The notes beneath the pieces were generated by a model, which was not told the origin of the DNA, searched no databases, and saw only the letters and a list, made by a program, of their open reading frames with translations. Made by a program: the position numbers and the translations under genes. From Phlebotomus papatasi (Eukaryota > Arthropoda > Insecta > Diptera > Psychodidae), in assembly GCF_024763615.1 (NCBI RefSeq), contig NC_077223.1:40300627-40364626 (forward strand): DNA of 64,000 nucleotides, read 5' to 3'. Within the stretch, counting starts at the first letter, position 1, and each line of letters opens with the position of its first letter. This document shows, in pieces, positions 1-12,059 of the stretch.

Positions 1-1460
1 TGCCGAACCATCCAAGCTCAATGGCATAGCAGTTATGAACTATGCCAAGTGATAGAATAAAAAAAATTTAGAAGGACGTAGTTTTCTTTAAAGAACTCAA
101 ATCCTCTTGAATAACATATTTCTCCTAAAACAAATTAAATCTTGACATATTCTCCTGAAGAAATGGTAGGGCGCCTTCAAAGTTATTAATACAAGTAGGG
201 AGTGATGTGTTAATTTTATGTGTTTTTAAATATTTCATAACTTTTACAAATAGTTATTAAAAAGAAAAATTAATTTCTTATTTTACAATTTTGTATACTT
301 TGCTGCCAAGAGATAGTCTTTTTCTTTTGAAAAATTTTTAGAAAAAGAATACCCTTTCACATAAGATTTGGTTAACGAATTCAATCTTCTGTGGCTCCAT
401 CAGCTGTTCCAATAATTCAATTAATTCTCAAAAAAATTCCTCAAATTATTCAAGGAATTTTTTCCGGACTATTTTTCAAGACTCTGAATGAGTTTTTGTG
501 TGAGTAACAAACTGAATCTAATAAGTTATTCAAGAAATCTATAAAAGAGTGTGGTAAAGAAGGCAGATGAAAGAGATCAAGAGTAGGACAAAAAAACTGA
601 AATAATTCTTCTGTCAACTTGTTCAATAAATACCCATCGGAAACCTTCATCAAACCTCCGCTTTCTTTAGAAGAAAATGCTCTTTCACCCGAAAAAAAAT
701 CCCGAAATGAGCATGTTTTGGGGATTATCGACAAATCAAATTGATTAAATGGAACATTTCAAATTTGTGAACAGGTGAAATAATCTTCAAAAGATATAGA
801 TGCCCATTGAGGGCGAAAAAAAGCGTTAAGACTCACCTGAGAATTCAATAATAAGTCTGTTTATGTCCTTGTTGTCCCACAAGCAACCTTTCAGATGAGA
901 TGAAAGAATAACATGTGTGGGGCTTGAGATTGTCGTCTGAAATTTATATGTCTCAAACTCAGTGACAAAAAAAAATCTAAACTCTGCATTTTGACCCTCA
1001 TCCGAGAAATGTAATCCTCTTTGAATTCTCCGATGACTTGTGCTTAATCAAGTCGACTTAATTGAACACCATCCAGCCAGAATCTCCTGGTTTTCAGGCA
1101 AAAGGTGAAATTTCACCTGAAGCACGTTGCCAAGGAGTTGGACTGTCTGAAATTCAATCACGTAGAACTATTTTTGTGGCACCATCCTGAAAAAAAAGTA
1201 TTCACTTATCACCTGGGATATCTTCAAGCGAAAAAAAAAATCCTCCAACAGTCTTCTTGGAAATTTATGATGTAACCAAAAAAATGTCGCAAGAATTATG
1301 AGCATTTTATTAAGTTTAGCTGTGGCATTTTTGATGATGATTTTTTCTCAATTTTGCGCACAAATTTCAATGGAATGGCTTACAACTTGAGTCACAAACT
1401 GGACATTTGTTTCTGCGTCCCGAAAAAAATTAACGATTTTAGCTTCAATTCCGCCTACAA
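1..1460. other. AT-rich non-coding stretch, no gene seen
   Basis: I see no coding region, tRNA or bounded mobile element here. The open frames are short, lack a plausible protein composition and mostly lack an ATG start. The stretch ends at the sharp left boundary of the inverted-repeat element at 1461. Confidence 0.5.
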
Positions 1461-2339
1461 CACCGAGAAAAATTTGGATGGTATTTTCTACAAATCGTGT
1501 CTTTAAATTCTACTGCCTCAAAAGATAGTAGAAAATACCATCCTTCATAGATACTTTCCTTTAGAATCTACCATCTTGACATTTTAAAATTTACTATCCT
1601 ATGGATAGTAAATTCTAACAGCCGGATGGTAAAATCTACTATCCTCCTTTAGATTTTACATTGACCTCTCTTAGATTCTAATATCCGGGAAGTAAATTTT
1701 ACTGGCCGCATATTTGATGTTAAAATTTAACTGGAAGACAGTAAATTTTAACGGAGGATAGTAATTTGGATTGAAATTACTATCCAAGCCAATAAAATTT
1801 GCGATCCTACTGTTAGAATGTCATTTTGGAATATCGTGGGTGCCGATGCAACGGTTCTCGATATGCTTTGAATACATTATAGGAGTTCGTGGCGCAGCTG
1901 GAAGATGCTGGACTGTCATCACAAAGGTCGCGTGTTCAAATCTCGGCTGAATCGTCAATGTTGGAAAAAGATTTTCACGCATCAAAATGGCTTGAAATAC
2001 AGAGAATGTCATCCAGGAAGGGCCCCAAGCCCTCAAACAATGGCCAAAAATCAATGAAAATAAGGAAAAATAAATTTTTCCGACATTTTTCATTCTAATA
2101 TCCGGCTAGTAAAATTTACTATCCTGCCAGTAAAATTTACCATCCGGATAGTAAAATCTAATATCCGGGGATATTAGAATTTACCATCCGGCTATTAGAA
2201 TTTACTATCCATGCAATAGATTCTACAATTTTTGACAGTCCAATTTAATATCGCGTTTGCTGGGTGACTTTTTTACTATCCGGCCATTAGAATTTTGTAT
2301 GGAGGATGGTAAATTTTACCATCCACATTTTTCTCGGTG
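1461..2339. mobile_element. TIR element filled with palindromic TACTATCCGG-type satellite
   Basis: Seen directly: the left end reads CACCGAGAAAAATTTGG and the reverse complement of the right end reads CACCGAGAAAAATGTGG, so this is an 879-bp unit with terminal inverted repeats. The interior is an irregular array of short palindromic words such as ACTATCCGG, ATAGTAAAATT and TTTACTATCC, switching orientation repeatedly. No target-site duplication is obvious. There is no transposase, so it is non-autonomous. A tRNA-like segment sits in the middle (1882-1955). A related element with CACTGAGAGAAAT ends begins at 63759. The superfamily is unknown. Confidence 0.8.
1882..1955 (+). repeat. tRNA-like segment (possible SINE head)
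   Basis: A box A-like word (TGGCGCAGCTGG) at about 1890-1901 and a box B-like word (GTGTTCAAATCTC) about 40 nt later have the spacing of a tRNA promoter. The acceptor stem does not pair well, so this is not a functional tRNA gene. It is probably a tRNA-derived SINE head or a decayed tRNA pseudogene captured inside the surrounding inverted-repeat element. No 3' tail or target duplication was found. Confidence 0.45.
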
Positions 2340-2755
2340 AAGATTACAAGTTATACTACAAACTTATTTACTATAATAGTTGAGCCTAGGAACATTTCTT
2401 AAAAAGTAAAATGACTAAGGAGACTTGATCACCTCCGGTCCTTCTGACTCGAGTTAAACGTGTCGAAAAAAGAGATGGCAAAGCCGTCCCAGTTTTGCGG
2501 AATACTCGAACTCACGAGATATAGCTTTTCGTGAATTAGTTTTTCGCATGATCTTTTGGTGCTTACTGGTCTACTAGAAATTAAATTGATTCATAAATCG
2601 CAAAAGCATTTCAAATTTAAAAAAAATCGGTACTCAACCAATGCATTACCGATGAAGACTTTTGATGCTTATCAAAAATCGATGCAACCGGGTTTGAAAT
2701 TTTAATACCTTTCCAAAAAATTCAAATTAAAAAACTGGTTAAAAATGGTCCCTCC

Positions 2756-3088
2756 TGGTCCTGGTCAAAATCGCGAAAGCCAAAATCCCGAAAGCCAAAA
2801 TCCCGAACGCGAAAATCCCGAAAGCCAAAATCCCGAATGGACCAAATTCCCGAATTCTTAAAAGTGTCATAGCTACTCCCGCAATTGTACTTGCGCTTGC
2901 TGGAGGCAAAGGGAAAACTTCTGTGCCTTAGGAAATTGTTCTAAACATTTTCCACCATATAATTTTATCCCTTTCACAATTTTGATCATTCGGGATTTTG
3001 GCTTTCGTGATTTTGGCTTTCGGGTTTTTGGCCTCTTCGGAATTCTGGCGTTCGGGATTTTGGCTTTCGGGATTTTGGCTGCCACCAA
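2756..3088. mobile_element. Foldback minisatellite MITE with 8-bp target duplication (hAT-like)
   Basis: This 333-bp insertion is flanked by the direct repeat GTCCCTCC at 2748-2755 and 3089-3096. The homologous unit at 3392-3655 has no insertion at this point, which supports a true target-site duplication. Both arms are arrays of a roughly 15-18-bp word, AAAATCCCGAAAGCC, running in opposite directions. The ends are only weakly inverted (TGGTCCTGG versus TTGGTGGC). An 8-bp duplication is typical of hAT elements (known of the family). The hAT assignment is inference. Confidence 0.75.
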
Positions 3089-3502
3089 GTCCCTCCAAAG
3101 TGATTGACCTTTCACCTTTAATAATTCAAAATGGCAAATTCTCCGGCCATAGGTATGTTTAGACGAAATCTGAAACATATGCGAAAATCATTGAAAAACC
3201 TTGGGCCAATTTTGGGAAAAACCAATAATAAACATGGAGGAGGGATAGGAGATGAAGGAAAAAGTCCGTCCGAGATATTGTCCAGTTATGGGGGAGTTAT
3301 CTAAGACCGCAAGTCGATATGTCTCAGCGTTTGATCTCTAGCTCGGGAACAAACAAAGAGTCCAGAAAAAGCATTTCCGAATAGAAAAATATTCAAAAAT
3401 TGGTACTTAACCGATCCATTATCGATGAAGACCGCTATAGCTGGATTCGAAATTTCCAGTCCTTTCCAAAAAATTCAAATTTACCCAAATCGGTTAAAAA
3501 GT

Positions 3503-3535
3503 TAGCCCTCCAAAGTTATTAACTTTGGAGGGCTA
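3503..3535. repeat. Perfect short palindrome
   Basis: The sequence reads TAGCCCTCCAAAGTTA followed almost immediately by its reverse complement, giving a hairpin with a stem of about 16 bp and essentially no loop. It lies in the second unit of the tandem duplication. Confidence 0.75.
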
Positions 3536-3670
3536 TATTAATTCAAAATTGCGAATTTTCCGGTCATGTTTCGACAAAATGTTCTCCTAGCCTGCCTCCA
3601 AAACATATCCGAAAATCATTAAAAAAAAAAACCTTGGGTCAATTTTGAGAAAAACCTAAAAAACTTGGTT

Positions 3671-3989
3671 TTGGAGGGGATGAGTTCGAGCATTAAAATG
3701 AATTCTTTAAATGGGTAAAGCTCCGCTCCTAATTATCAGAATTTATTTTTGGATGGTAATTTGGAAAAGTTTCGTTAAATGCTACAACTTTTTGGTACAT
3801 CAAAACTCCATATAATTATATCGAAAAGCTGTATAATCGAAGAATACATTTTCGAATATTCGATGAAATTTTAGTATTTGGTTAGGTCCTTTCCACATTG
3901 GATCGCATTTTCTTGTAACTCTGTTTCGCACGAGGATATAATAGAAAATGACTTATCCGGAATATATTTTCGACATCATTTAAGTTAGG
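3671..3989. other. Non-coding spacer
   Basis: AT-rich sequence with no supported gene, between the tandem duplication and the SINE. Confidence 0.5.
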
Positions 3990-4002
3990 TTATCTTATAC
4001 TC

Positions 4003-4248
4003 ATGGGAACTCAATCGGTCAAGTGCTATGATGCAAGTGTCCCGAGTTCGAATCTCCTTTAGGTCACCAGGAATTTTTCTGGCATTAAAGGTGTTCGGAT
4101 TGCATCCAGTGAGCTTCACTGCACTTGATTCCACGGGCATGGGACTGACAATCTCATTCCGTACAAGAAAAAAAATGCTTGTCTAGAAATCACCTTGCGG
4201 GAAGACCTAGTTCCTTGTTGGAATATTATGCCAGCATTATTATAATTA
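4003..4248 (+). mobile_element. tRNA-derived SINE with 13-bp target-site duplication
   Basis: The 13-bp direct repeat TTATCTTATACTC occurs at 3990-4002 and again at 4249-4261, bracketing a 246-bp unit. The head has a box A-like word (CTCAATCGGTCAAG, about 4010) and a near-consensus box B (GAGTTCGAATCTC, about 4044). The tail is a TTA-type microsatellite (CATTATTATAATTATT). A tRNA-like head, a simple tail and a long target duplication define an RNA polymerase III SINE mobilised by a LINE. The exact 13-bp duplication suggests a fairly recent insertion. It encodes no protein. Confidence 0.88.
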
Positions 4249-4357
4249 TTATCTTATACTCGTAATTATTTTCACATTATTCGTATTTTTCTTAACATTT
4301 AAATTATTTTTCTTTGGAAATTTAAAAAATCTTCTAGTTTTAACAAATCGTTTTTAA

Positions 4358-4588
4358 CACTGAACCTACGTACCGTTTTTGGTCGTCTTTTGGTCAAATG
4401 ACAAACCGCGGTTGGCTAGTATACTCAACAAATTTGTCTTGGAAAAGAGCAAAAAATTAAAATTTGAACACTGAAAAATATTACATGCACATTTTAAGAA
4501 ATTCATAAAGTTTGATAGTGACATTGTACCGTTTAAATATGTGTTAATTTAAATCGGTCAATTTGACCGGGTCTTGGTAGGTTTAGTA
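4358..4588. mobile_element. piggyBac-like MITE, TTAA-flanked
   Basis: TTAA at 4354-4357 and 4589-4592 bracket 231 bp whose ends read CACTGAACCTACG and, on the opposite strand, TACTAAACCTACC. TTAA target duplication and precise ends are the mark of piggyBac-superfamily elements (known). There is no transposase, so the element is non-autonomous. Inner words GGTCAAATGAC and GGTCAATTTGACC extend the inverted symmetry. Confidence 0.75.
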
Positions 4589-4685
4589 TTAAGGTAAAAT
4601 TGAAATCTTAAAATGATCAAATCTCATCATTAGAATTAGTGTTAAAGTAACAAAGAAAATTGCTTAAAGTTTATTAAAACTTGTA

Positions 4686-4898
4686 GCAGGAAGTGAGGCA
4701 CATTTGCATTTGGGGCAGCTTGGAAATTGGGATTTTTCACCATTTTTAAACAGAACTGAGCCATATTATAATGAGATTTAGCTTTTCAATCTGTTTGTAG
4801 AGCTAAATCAAATCATGATAAGGTACAATTCCATTTAAAATTTGGAGAAAAAACTCAATATCAAAGCTGTCCCAAGTTCAAAAGGCCCCATTTCCCCC
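4686..4898. mobile_element. TA-flanked MITE
   Basis: TA at 4684-4685 and 4899-4900 flank a 213-bp unit with imperfect inverted ends. The left has GCATTTGGGGCAGCTT; the opposite strand of the right has GGGGGAAATGGGGCC then TTGGGACAGCTT. The interior is AT-rich and non-coding. The ends have diverged more than in the other TA-flanked elements here, so it is probably older. Confidence 0.6.
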
Positions 4899-4900
4899 TA

Positions 4901-7900
4901 TAATAGTTTTAATTTTGTAGATTATTTAATTCAATCTTGTCTTATTTATGGGGATTTGCATAAAAATTTTGTATAATAAGAAAAAGTGAAAAACTTTGAA
5001 GCATTAGAATTGATTACAAAATTCTTCTCTCGAAGATTACAATGGAAGAAGTAAAAAGTAAATGGATCACGTATTCACTTTCTTGGAATATACTTTATAG
5101 CAAATGTTAAACTTTTATTTGATGCCTTACTAGAATATTCACTTCTTGTACGAAGATGCTTCAAGTGGTTTGCGAAATTTTCTGATTTCTACAAAATGTT
5201 CAATTGTTTCAAATGTTTTGTGCAGAGAAACTTACCTACAAAAAAAAAGTGAAGAAGAAAGGAGATGGATATTCCTGCTCAATGCATGCTAATGGAGCAA
5301 ATTATTCTTCTCCAAAGTATTAGAGAATTGAATTGATACCAAAAGGAATTTCTCATGAAAACACTCCAACCACACAAGAAGACGTTGTTCAATTAAATAC
5401 ACACACCACATCCACTGATTCCATATTATCATTATTAATTGCTATTGGACAAGAGAGCGCCAGGGAAATTAATTGAAATTCTCCCTGCGAGTGATCTGGG
5501 CTTGTGATAAAAATAATTTTAATGAAGATTTTCTCTCTTGAGTTCACAAAATACAAAAGGACGGGGAATTGAGAGCAATTTAGCGGACGAGGTTTAATTT
5601 AGAATCTCGATGCTTTTATCATCATCATTTATTTTTTTTCGGTAATTTTTCTTTCTCCACAAATTTCTCCGCTTTGAACGTATCTTGTCTTCTTTTTTTT
5701 ATTTAAACTGTGGGAATTGTTTAAATTGTGACATATTGGGAAATTTTAAAAAATGAATGCATGTTTTCAAACTAGTGAATTTTATTTTAGAGGAGAGTAA
5801 AGGAATTTATCACATTTTAAATTTGTCACATCTTCTTAGCTAAATAAACCATACCATTCCCAATTCGTTTGCCTGAAAACAAATATCTTTAAAAATAGTC
5901 AAATTGTCTACTAAATACAAATCAAAACGTAAATTTATTTGTCCGGAATTCTGCGATGTTCGAAATTCCAAACCTGAAGGAGAATTCTACAACAATATGA
6001 CAATGTCATGTGAGTAATTTTCCTGATTAATTCGGAAACAGTACGACATTAAAGGCCAGTGAGCATCGAATAGTATTTGCTCGAATAGCATTAGAATTCT
6101 ATGAAGCTCTTAATAATTGGTATGAATTGTTTTCCCAATTTTACCAAGTAGAAAATTTTGAATTTGTCATATGATATTGTCATACTCTTACAGAATACCG
6201 GTACTGGAACTATTTGCAATTCCCTTTTAAATTTAGGTAATATGAAAAATTTTCAAAATTCTGAATTTTATTTGAGTATCTACTGTAAAATTAATTTTTC
6301 TTTTTTTATTTTGTTACAGTGCTTAATGACAAAACCAGTTAAAGTTATCATTTTATAAATCGTTCATCATTTTGAATTTGAATATCATTAAATTGTCCAT
6401 TAGCATTGCCAATGAAATAACAAAAAGAATGGAATTTGATATTAAATGAAAAATGAATTTTATCAATCAAAATCAAGCCGGAATTCTGCATTTGAATATT
6501 CCACCTTCGTTTTTTTTTTTGGTTAGTAAGTTCTCGATGAAGAATCATTAAAGGAATGAAGGCAGAGACATATATATAGTGTATAAATATAGTTGAATAA
6601 ATCTTAGCAGTTTGATGGTGAGTGCAAAGAAGTTGAGATTCTGAAAAAAAGAATTGAGGTCTGGTAGATGGAAGGAAAATGGACAGTAAATTGTGTATAT
6701 GTGTATTGGCTGTGAGTTGGTTTGGGCAAAAAGGCAGCAATCAGAACCCATTCGTGAACATTTCCTGTCAAAGATATTATTTAATAAATTGATTCCCAGT
6801 TCATCCATCTATCACTCATCGTACACACAAGAACGCCGTATATACGATGGAATCAATTAAATGGGATACCGAATCTCTTCTTTGGGCATCCATCGAAGAA
6901 ATTTTGTGTTATTGTTTGGACCCATGGACGCAATATTCCATTGACTTTTTCTCCAAAAGCACAAGTCTTCTCTCTCTCGCGGAGCTTTATACATTGTGAA
7001 TTGGATAAAAAGTGAGATGAAAACAATTTTTGAGTGTATTTTTCACTGATCATAGTTCTTAATGGTCGCGCCAAATACACCTCGATGAACCGGAGAATAC
7101 CCCCAAAAAATGCCGAAATGTGAGATGTGAACGAACCGCGTCACTTAATTTGAGTGATTGATTGAGATTACCCTCCACCGAGAACTATTCTTTGCCATAG
7201 ATTCTGTGACAGAGTTGCACAAATATGCTTCAGTAGCTTTTCCAGATGAAGATGAAACTATCATATAGCGACATGTTAAAAACTCGATGAACTTGAATAT
7301 AGAACGGTTTTTAGACTTAAGGTTTATCCACATGGATTAACTGCTCTAATTCTTCAGTATACGGAACTCTTCTTCAGAAACTCGACACCTTTGAACTGGA
7401 CTAAGTTTAGTTTGAAGAATACTTGATCTTATTTATTTAACCAGCTACACTTCAACTTGCAAAAAATCGACTCAAAATTCAAAGTTGCTATGTACAAAAT
7501 CGAGTTAAACAGGTTAATAAATCATTTGAAAACACTCTTCGAAAGAACACTGATTCCAATTTATGTTTAATCATCAACCGATTCTTTACCGGGTTTTGTT
7601 CAATTGGAATAGATACATTTTTCGTTTTCTTTTTCAAAAGAACATACTTTTGACAAAAATTGAAAAATAGTGAGTCCCACAAGAATTGGAAGTTTCTAGA
7701 TATCGAAATTACATAATATTATATTGGATTCTAAAGCATTCTAAGGTGTTAACAATGAGCTTTTCACGCCATCTTCACATACGTAACATTAAAGAAGTTC
7801 TTGCGATTATCACAAAGAAAACGTACCAAAGCGTCCCATCAACGTGGAATTTTCGAACCCTTTTCTTAAATTCTATATTTCAAAAGCAGATTTACATTAG

Positions 7901-10320
7901 AGAAACTTGAAGCGAAATATGGCAAATCGAGAATTAAAAAATTCGATAACTTTCAAGATAAAGAGATTACCTCTCCAAAGGTTAAAAGCTTTGAAATGTT
8001 TGAATAAATATTACCGAAAATAAGGGACATTGAGATTTCTTGAGATTTTTCTTAGTTAGAGAAATATAAATCTTGTCGAACATATTTTAGAACATTTGTA
8101 TTAGTATAATGTTTCTCGAATAAGTTGAAACCGTTGAACATGAAATCCGTTGATAATTTTAGAATTTTCAAAATTATAATTCTCGCTAACGACCAATCGG
8201 CGTAGCAATCTGTCTAAAGGAACGTTCCTAATGGTCATATTTTTTTCCCTACGTTCCCTCTTGCTTAAGAATATGATTAATAAAGTTTTATACCTATCCA
8301 AAACATAAGGAAATCATGGAGTTTACGAATAGCGTTTGCAAAAGTCCGGGATTTTTTTTAAATTCAGGATCCTGGATATCAAAAATTTGAGTAATAATGA
8401 ATTTCGGACCCCGGAAATGCGGAAACCTAGGATATTAGAATTACAAGATTTTTTTTACGAAAAAAAGCGCGCGAGATTTCGGGATTTTAGGATACGAGGT
8501 CTTTCCGGAATATCAGGGATTCTATATTATAAACCCTATTCTTGAATTCTAATATTTTGCAAAGTTCATGCCCATCTTTATAAATTTAAATGTATTCGCA
8601 TAGTCACAACGAACGAAAACTTATTGATAGATCGTCTCAAAAATTTTTCCAATGCTGTTTAAAAGAAATATTTTTGAATTTCAAATGAATAGCAATTTCA
8701 TGTTACTACGAATAGTAATTTTAGTATCGGTGAAGAAACACGATTTAGCTGTACGACTTTCGACACGCTAAGAGAAAAGAACACCCGCAGTAACTCTAAA
8801 CGCCCTACAATCATTTTAAAAAGCAATTTAAGATCACTGTCGAACTTTGTTAAAAATCAATTTTGGTAACTTCCAAAAGTTCTACTAATACGAAATAAAA
8901 TCGCATGAATTGGTTTTAAAATGTTTACAGGTTTGAAATCGTTTTAAACCGAACTTTAGAATTGTGATAAAAATAGAAAAATTAGACATTGTACAAAAGA
9001 TCAGTGAAAAATTAATTTGGTTAGCAAAAAATTAAATTTGACTAGTACTCAATTTAAGATTTAAAAATAAATCAAATTTTCATGTAATTTTTAGCACGGG
9101 GAAATTAAAGAGATTTCGATTTTACATGAAAAAATCTTAGATAATTATGCCTACAACACATCTTTAAGGTCCGGAATATTTAATACAGTTAACACTTCAA
9201 TATTCGGATGATTGGGAGACAATATGACAGATGTCCGCTTCGTAATCCGGATGGATTTTTTGAATTTGTTCAACGTCTCGAAAATATAATACAAGGTTTT
9301 TTGTAGAATTAGAATAAAAGTTTTAAAGAATATTAAAAAACACAAATAGAGAATTCTATGCTATTATACTTCATTTATTAAACAAAAACATCAAAGGATA
9401 ATTCATTTTCATTGCTGAACAGACATGCATGCATGACTTCAAAATTATTTTAAATGTAACCGTCGATAACTCGTCCGAATTACGCCGATCCGGATTAGAG
9501 AGCGGGCATTGTAAAAAGAAATTTTTATCTTTCTCTTTCTCAAACGTTTTGCATTATGTCCATTTCACCTTTTAATATTCAAAATCGATTAAACTATTGA
9601 ATTTGTTGTGATGCTCGAAAAGAAAAAGAAAAGTTCGAAAGGGTAGCAGAGACATGTGAAACGTTTGAGAACGAAGAGAATTTAATTTTTTAATTCTCAT
9701 TTTCTATGAGCCGGAAAGTTAGAATAATGTATTATTTATTTAAAGGTTTTACAGTTTAAAATTCAAACTTAATTAGAGTGGCAATTGTCAAGATTTCGGA
9801 TTTACAACGGTACAACTCGATTTTTGTGATTTTAAAGTTTTCAAATGAACCAGTTTAATTGTTTCGTATTGTTCTGAATTTTTGGAATACAAGAGTCGTA
9901 AGAACAACTCATGTCGGTCGTTTCCCTGCTACACTTTCAGTGTTTTTGCAGATAACAAAAAAAATTAAACATATTTTTCTTGAGGTATTCGCCAAATACT
10001 TACTAGAAAAGTATCTTTTTAATGCTGCCTTATGAAAAAAAATGTTTAGACTGAGTTTAACCTCTTCTAAATTCAAATTAACGATTTTCAAGAATGAAAT
10101 TAAGCCTTGTATGTTTTTGAACTCTATACGGAACTTTAGACCCTAAAACCTTTTCATTACAATAATCTTAAACTTAGAATCTTCAATTCTCAAGTATAAT
10201 AATAGTTGAATATTGAAATTGACGAATGAAAAAGAGCCTTTGAGGCGCGTAGATGAAAATGGGACAAGGAGGAAAGAGTGAGATACGATAATGATGATGG
10301 TCAGAGTAAATGATAATTGG
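4901..10320. other. Long AT-rich stretch without a supported gene
   Basis: I found no bounded element and no convincing coding region in these 5.4 kb. Open frames near 6348-6808, 7686-7910 and 9151-9345 are low-complexity, AT-driven, and mostly begin at non-ATG codons. A unique, moderately GC-richer part at about 5260-5560 has mixed composition and could be regulatory, but nothing shows this. A degenerate run of CGGGATTTTAGGAT-like words occurs at 8340-8530. Sequence at about 9590-9690 resembles 56190-56290 and 56560-56660, a low-grade dispersed repeat. Confidence 0.5.
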
Positions 10321-10343
10321 TTCTAGGAGGAATTAAAGTCTTT

Positions 10344-10421
10344 CTATTCAGCGGCCAGCATCTTGCGCATTTGGAAGTTGGTGTGCATGCGGAATTGATG
10401 GTAGAGATGCTGAGGAGACGC
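10344..10421 (-). CDS. Candidate terminal exon of an unknown gene
   Basis: On the minus strand, a possible acceptor (CCAATACAG) at 10422 is followed by 25 open codons and a TAG at 10344-10346. The predicted peptide ends in MHTNFQMRKMLAAE. About 17 of 25 third positions are G or C, unusual in DNA this AT-rich, and the composition (Gln, His, Met, Lys, Arg) looks protein-like. A second acceptor (CTCCTCAG) would start the exon 12 nt further in. The upstream tract is not strongly pyrimidine-rich, and the plus strand is also open here. I do not recognise the protein. It could be the last exon of a long minus-strand gene that also includes 48652-48733. Confidence 0.27.
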   Translation of the reverse strand, partial: ASPQHLYHQFRMHTNFQMRKMLAAE

Positions 10422-10429
10422 CTGTATTG

Positions 10430-11770
10430 GGTAGTCGGCACCTCATTAAGGAGGCAAAGTAATTGCTGGGTTCTCAACTTATCACGTTATGTGGATGTTC
10501 TATTGCTTTGGCTTTTCTATCTCTCTTCGCCCAAGTTGGATAAATTTGATGTAATTGAATTTTTCAATTCAAACCCATCTCACCATCCATAATTTGCCCT
10601 CCTCAAAGAAAAACTATTAATTCACTTAGAATACTTTTTCGGTATAATTTTAACCATAATCACTTAAATTTCTTCTAATTCTTCTTTTTTTTATTAATCT
10701 TTCTCCATCTCTACTTCTCTTTTCAGGTGAGTTCATATTTTTGGCAAAATGTTGGGGCATCTCGTGTACACCATTAATTTGTTTATGGGTGAGTTTGAGG
10801 TAATTGCAGATTGCCAAGTGAGGGAGTCAAATGTGCGATAATTGAGGGGTAATTAGTACAAGAATAACCTTTTTATCAATCTTATATTGTTCAAGTCTTA
10901 ACCATTCTCAACTTCTTGGACTTTCCGTGAGCACACACGCAAATAAAAAGTGGCAACAGATGATAACTTTTGCGTCATTGAAACTTGATTTTGTAGCCGG
11001 TATAAAATGGACAAATGATTTACGATTTGTGGCAATTATTTGTATCTCTATTCGCCTATTCTTTTTGCTATCTTCATACCCCGCCATCTCACACATGGTA
11101 TAACCTATACGCTTCCCGGGAGAGATATGATTAACGACAGGAGATTGTTGGTAACCCTTGACCGCCCCTTTTTCAACTCACACACAAATACGCGCAATTC
11201 AGCTACATCTTCAACCTCAATTATTTATACCTTTCCAACATACCATGAACGATTCTGTTTGTTCTCTTTGAAACGGTGAGAATTGTCGTGTGAAATTTCT
11301 GGTTTCGTCACCCGTTTGATTTTTGCACTGTGATATGAATTTTCTGTGGAATTTTCAAGCAGAATCTGTTATAACAAATTTGCAAATGTTCATACTAAAG
11401 GTACTATTGCATAGTAGAAATTTGGGAGCAGGAATCCAAATTAAGAATAAGGTATTATTAAAATTCAGGATCGTTTCTTTTTATGATAGATGTCGACCGT
11501 TTAATAGTATTAAAATCCAAGCTAAGATTTTTATTTAGTTTATGCTCAGCAACTTTTACTGCATTTAGTATATAGTCAACGTGAAAATGAACGAAACCGT
11601 TTTGTTCATTTTATGAAAAATTATAAAACCTTAATTTTTGACATGGTGGATAGACTTAAAGAACGAACGAAAGGGGAGAGTGACAAAATAATGAGATTGC
11701 CTCCGTTCAGTCATAATCTTTCGAAGAGATAAAGCCACTCAAAAGGCAAGCCAAACCTTTTCGAAAATCT
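10430..11770. other. Non-coding stretch, partly unique
   Basis: Nothing here can be assigned to a gene or a bounded element. Open frames at 10908-11096 and 11040-11279 overlap on opposite strands and show no family motif. Confidence 0.45.
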
Positions 11771-11776
11771 AGCGGA

Positions 11777-11909
11777 AGGGCCTTGATAGTCCTGAGGATT
11801 AGCCGAGCGACGCCTTAGCGTAACTATAGTAGAAATAATGGTCAAACTACATTTCCATTACTTTTCACTAAGTCGTCTCAGGGCTTAAGTCGTAAGTGTG
11901 TCTGGGGCA
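11777..11909. mobile_element. MITE family C, copy 1 (GTCGTAAGTGTGTC end)
   Basis: The right end carries CTTAAGTCGTAAGTGTGTC and GGGGCA. The left end (AGGGCCTTGATAG) has lost most of the terminal repeat but aligns with copies at 36113-36245 and 40788-41013, which share the inner word TTAGCGTAA and the following AAATAATG. This copy is degraded. Confidence 0.55.
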
Positions 11910-12059
11910 GAAGTCTAAAGTGCAAGTTCGCATACTTGCCGTATTAGCGCTGATTGTTCTGGCATTTCGAATTTCGATATGCTTGACACTTGAATAGTTA
12001 ACAATGTCAACAACAGTGTGCAAACGTTTGCTGCATTAAGTGATTTTTTGTGTAATTTT

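Larger units (their letters stand above)
2600..3670. repeat. Imperfect tandem duplication of a dispersed repeat
   Basis: A block at about 2610-2747 (rich in AAATCGGTACT, ACCGATG and TTTCCAAAAAATTCAAAT) recurs at about 3392-3500. The block at about 3115-3230 (ending near ACCTTGGGCCAATTTTG) recurs at about 3540-3655. The two units are in direct orientation. The first is interrupted at 2756-3088 by a foldback element that the second lacks, so the second preserves the pre-insertion state. The second contains a perfect small palindrome at 3503-3535. Confidence 0.7.
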
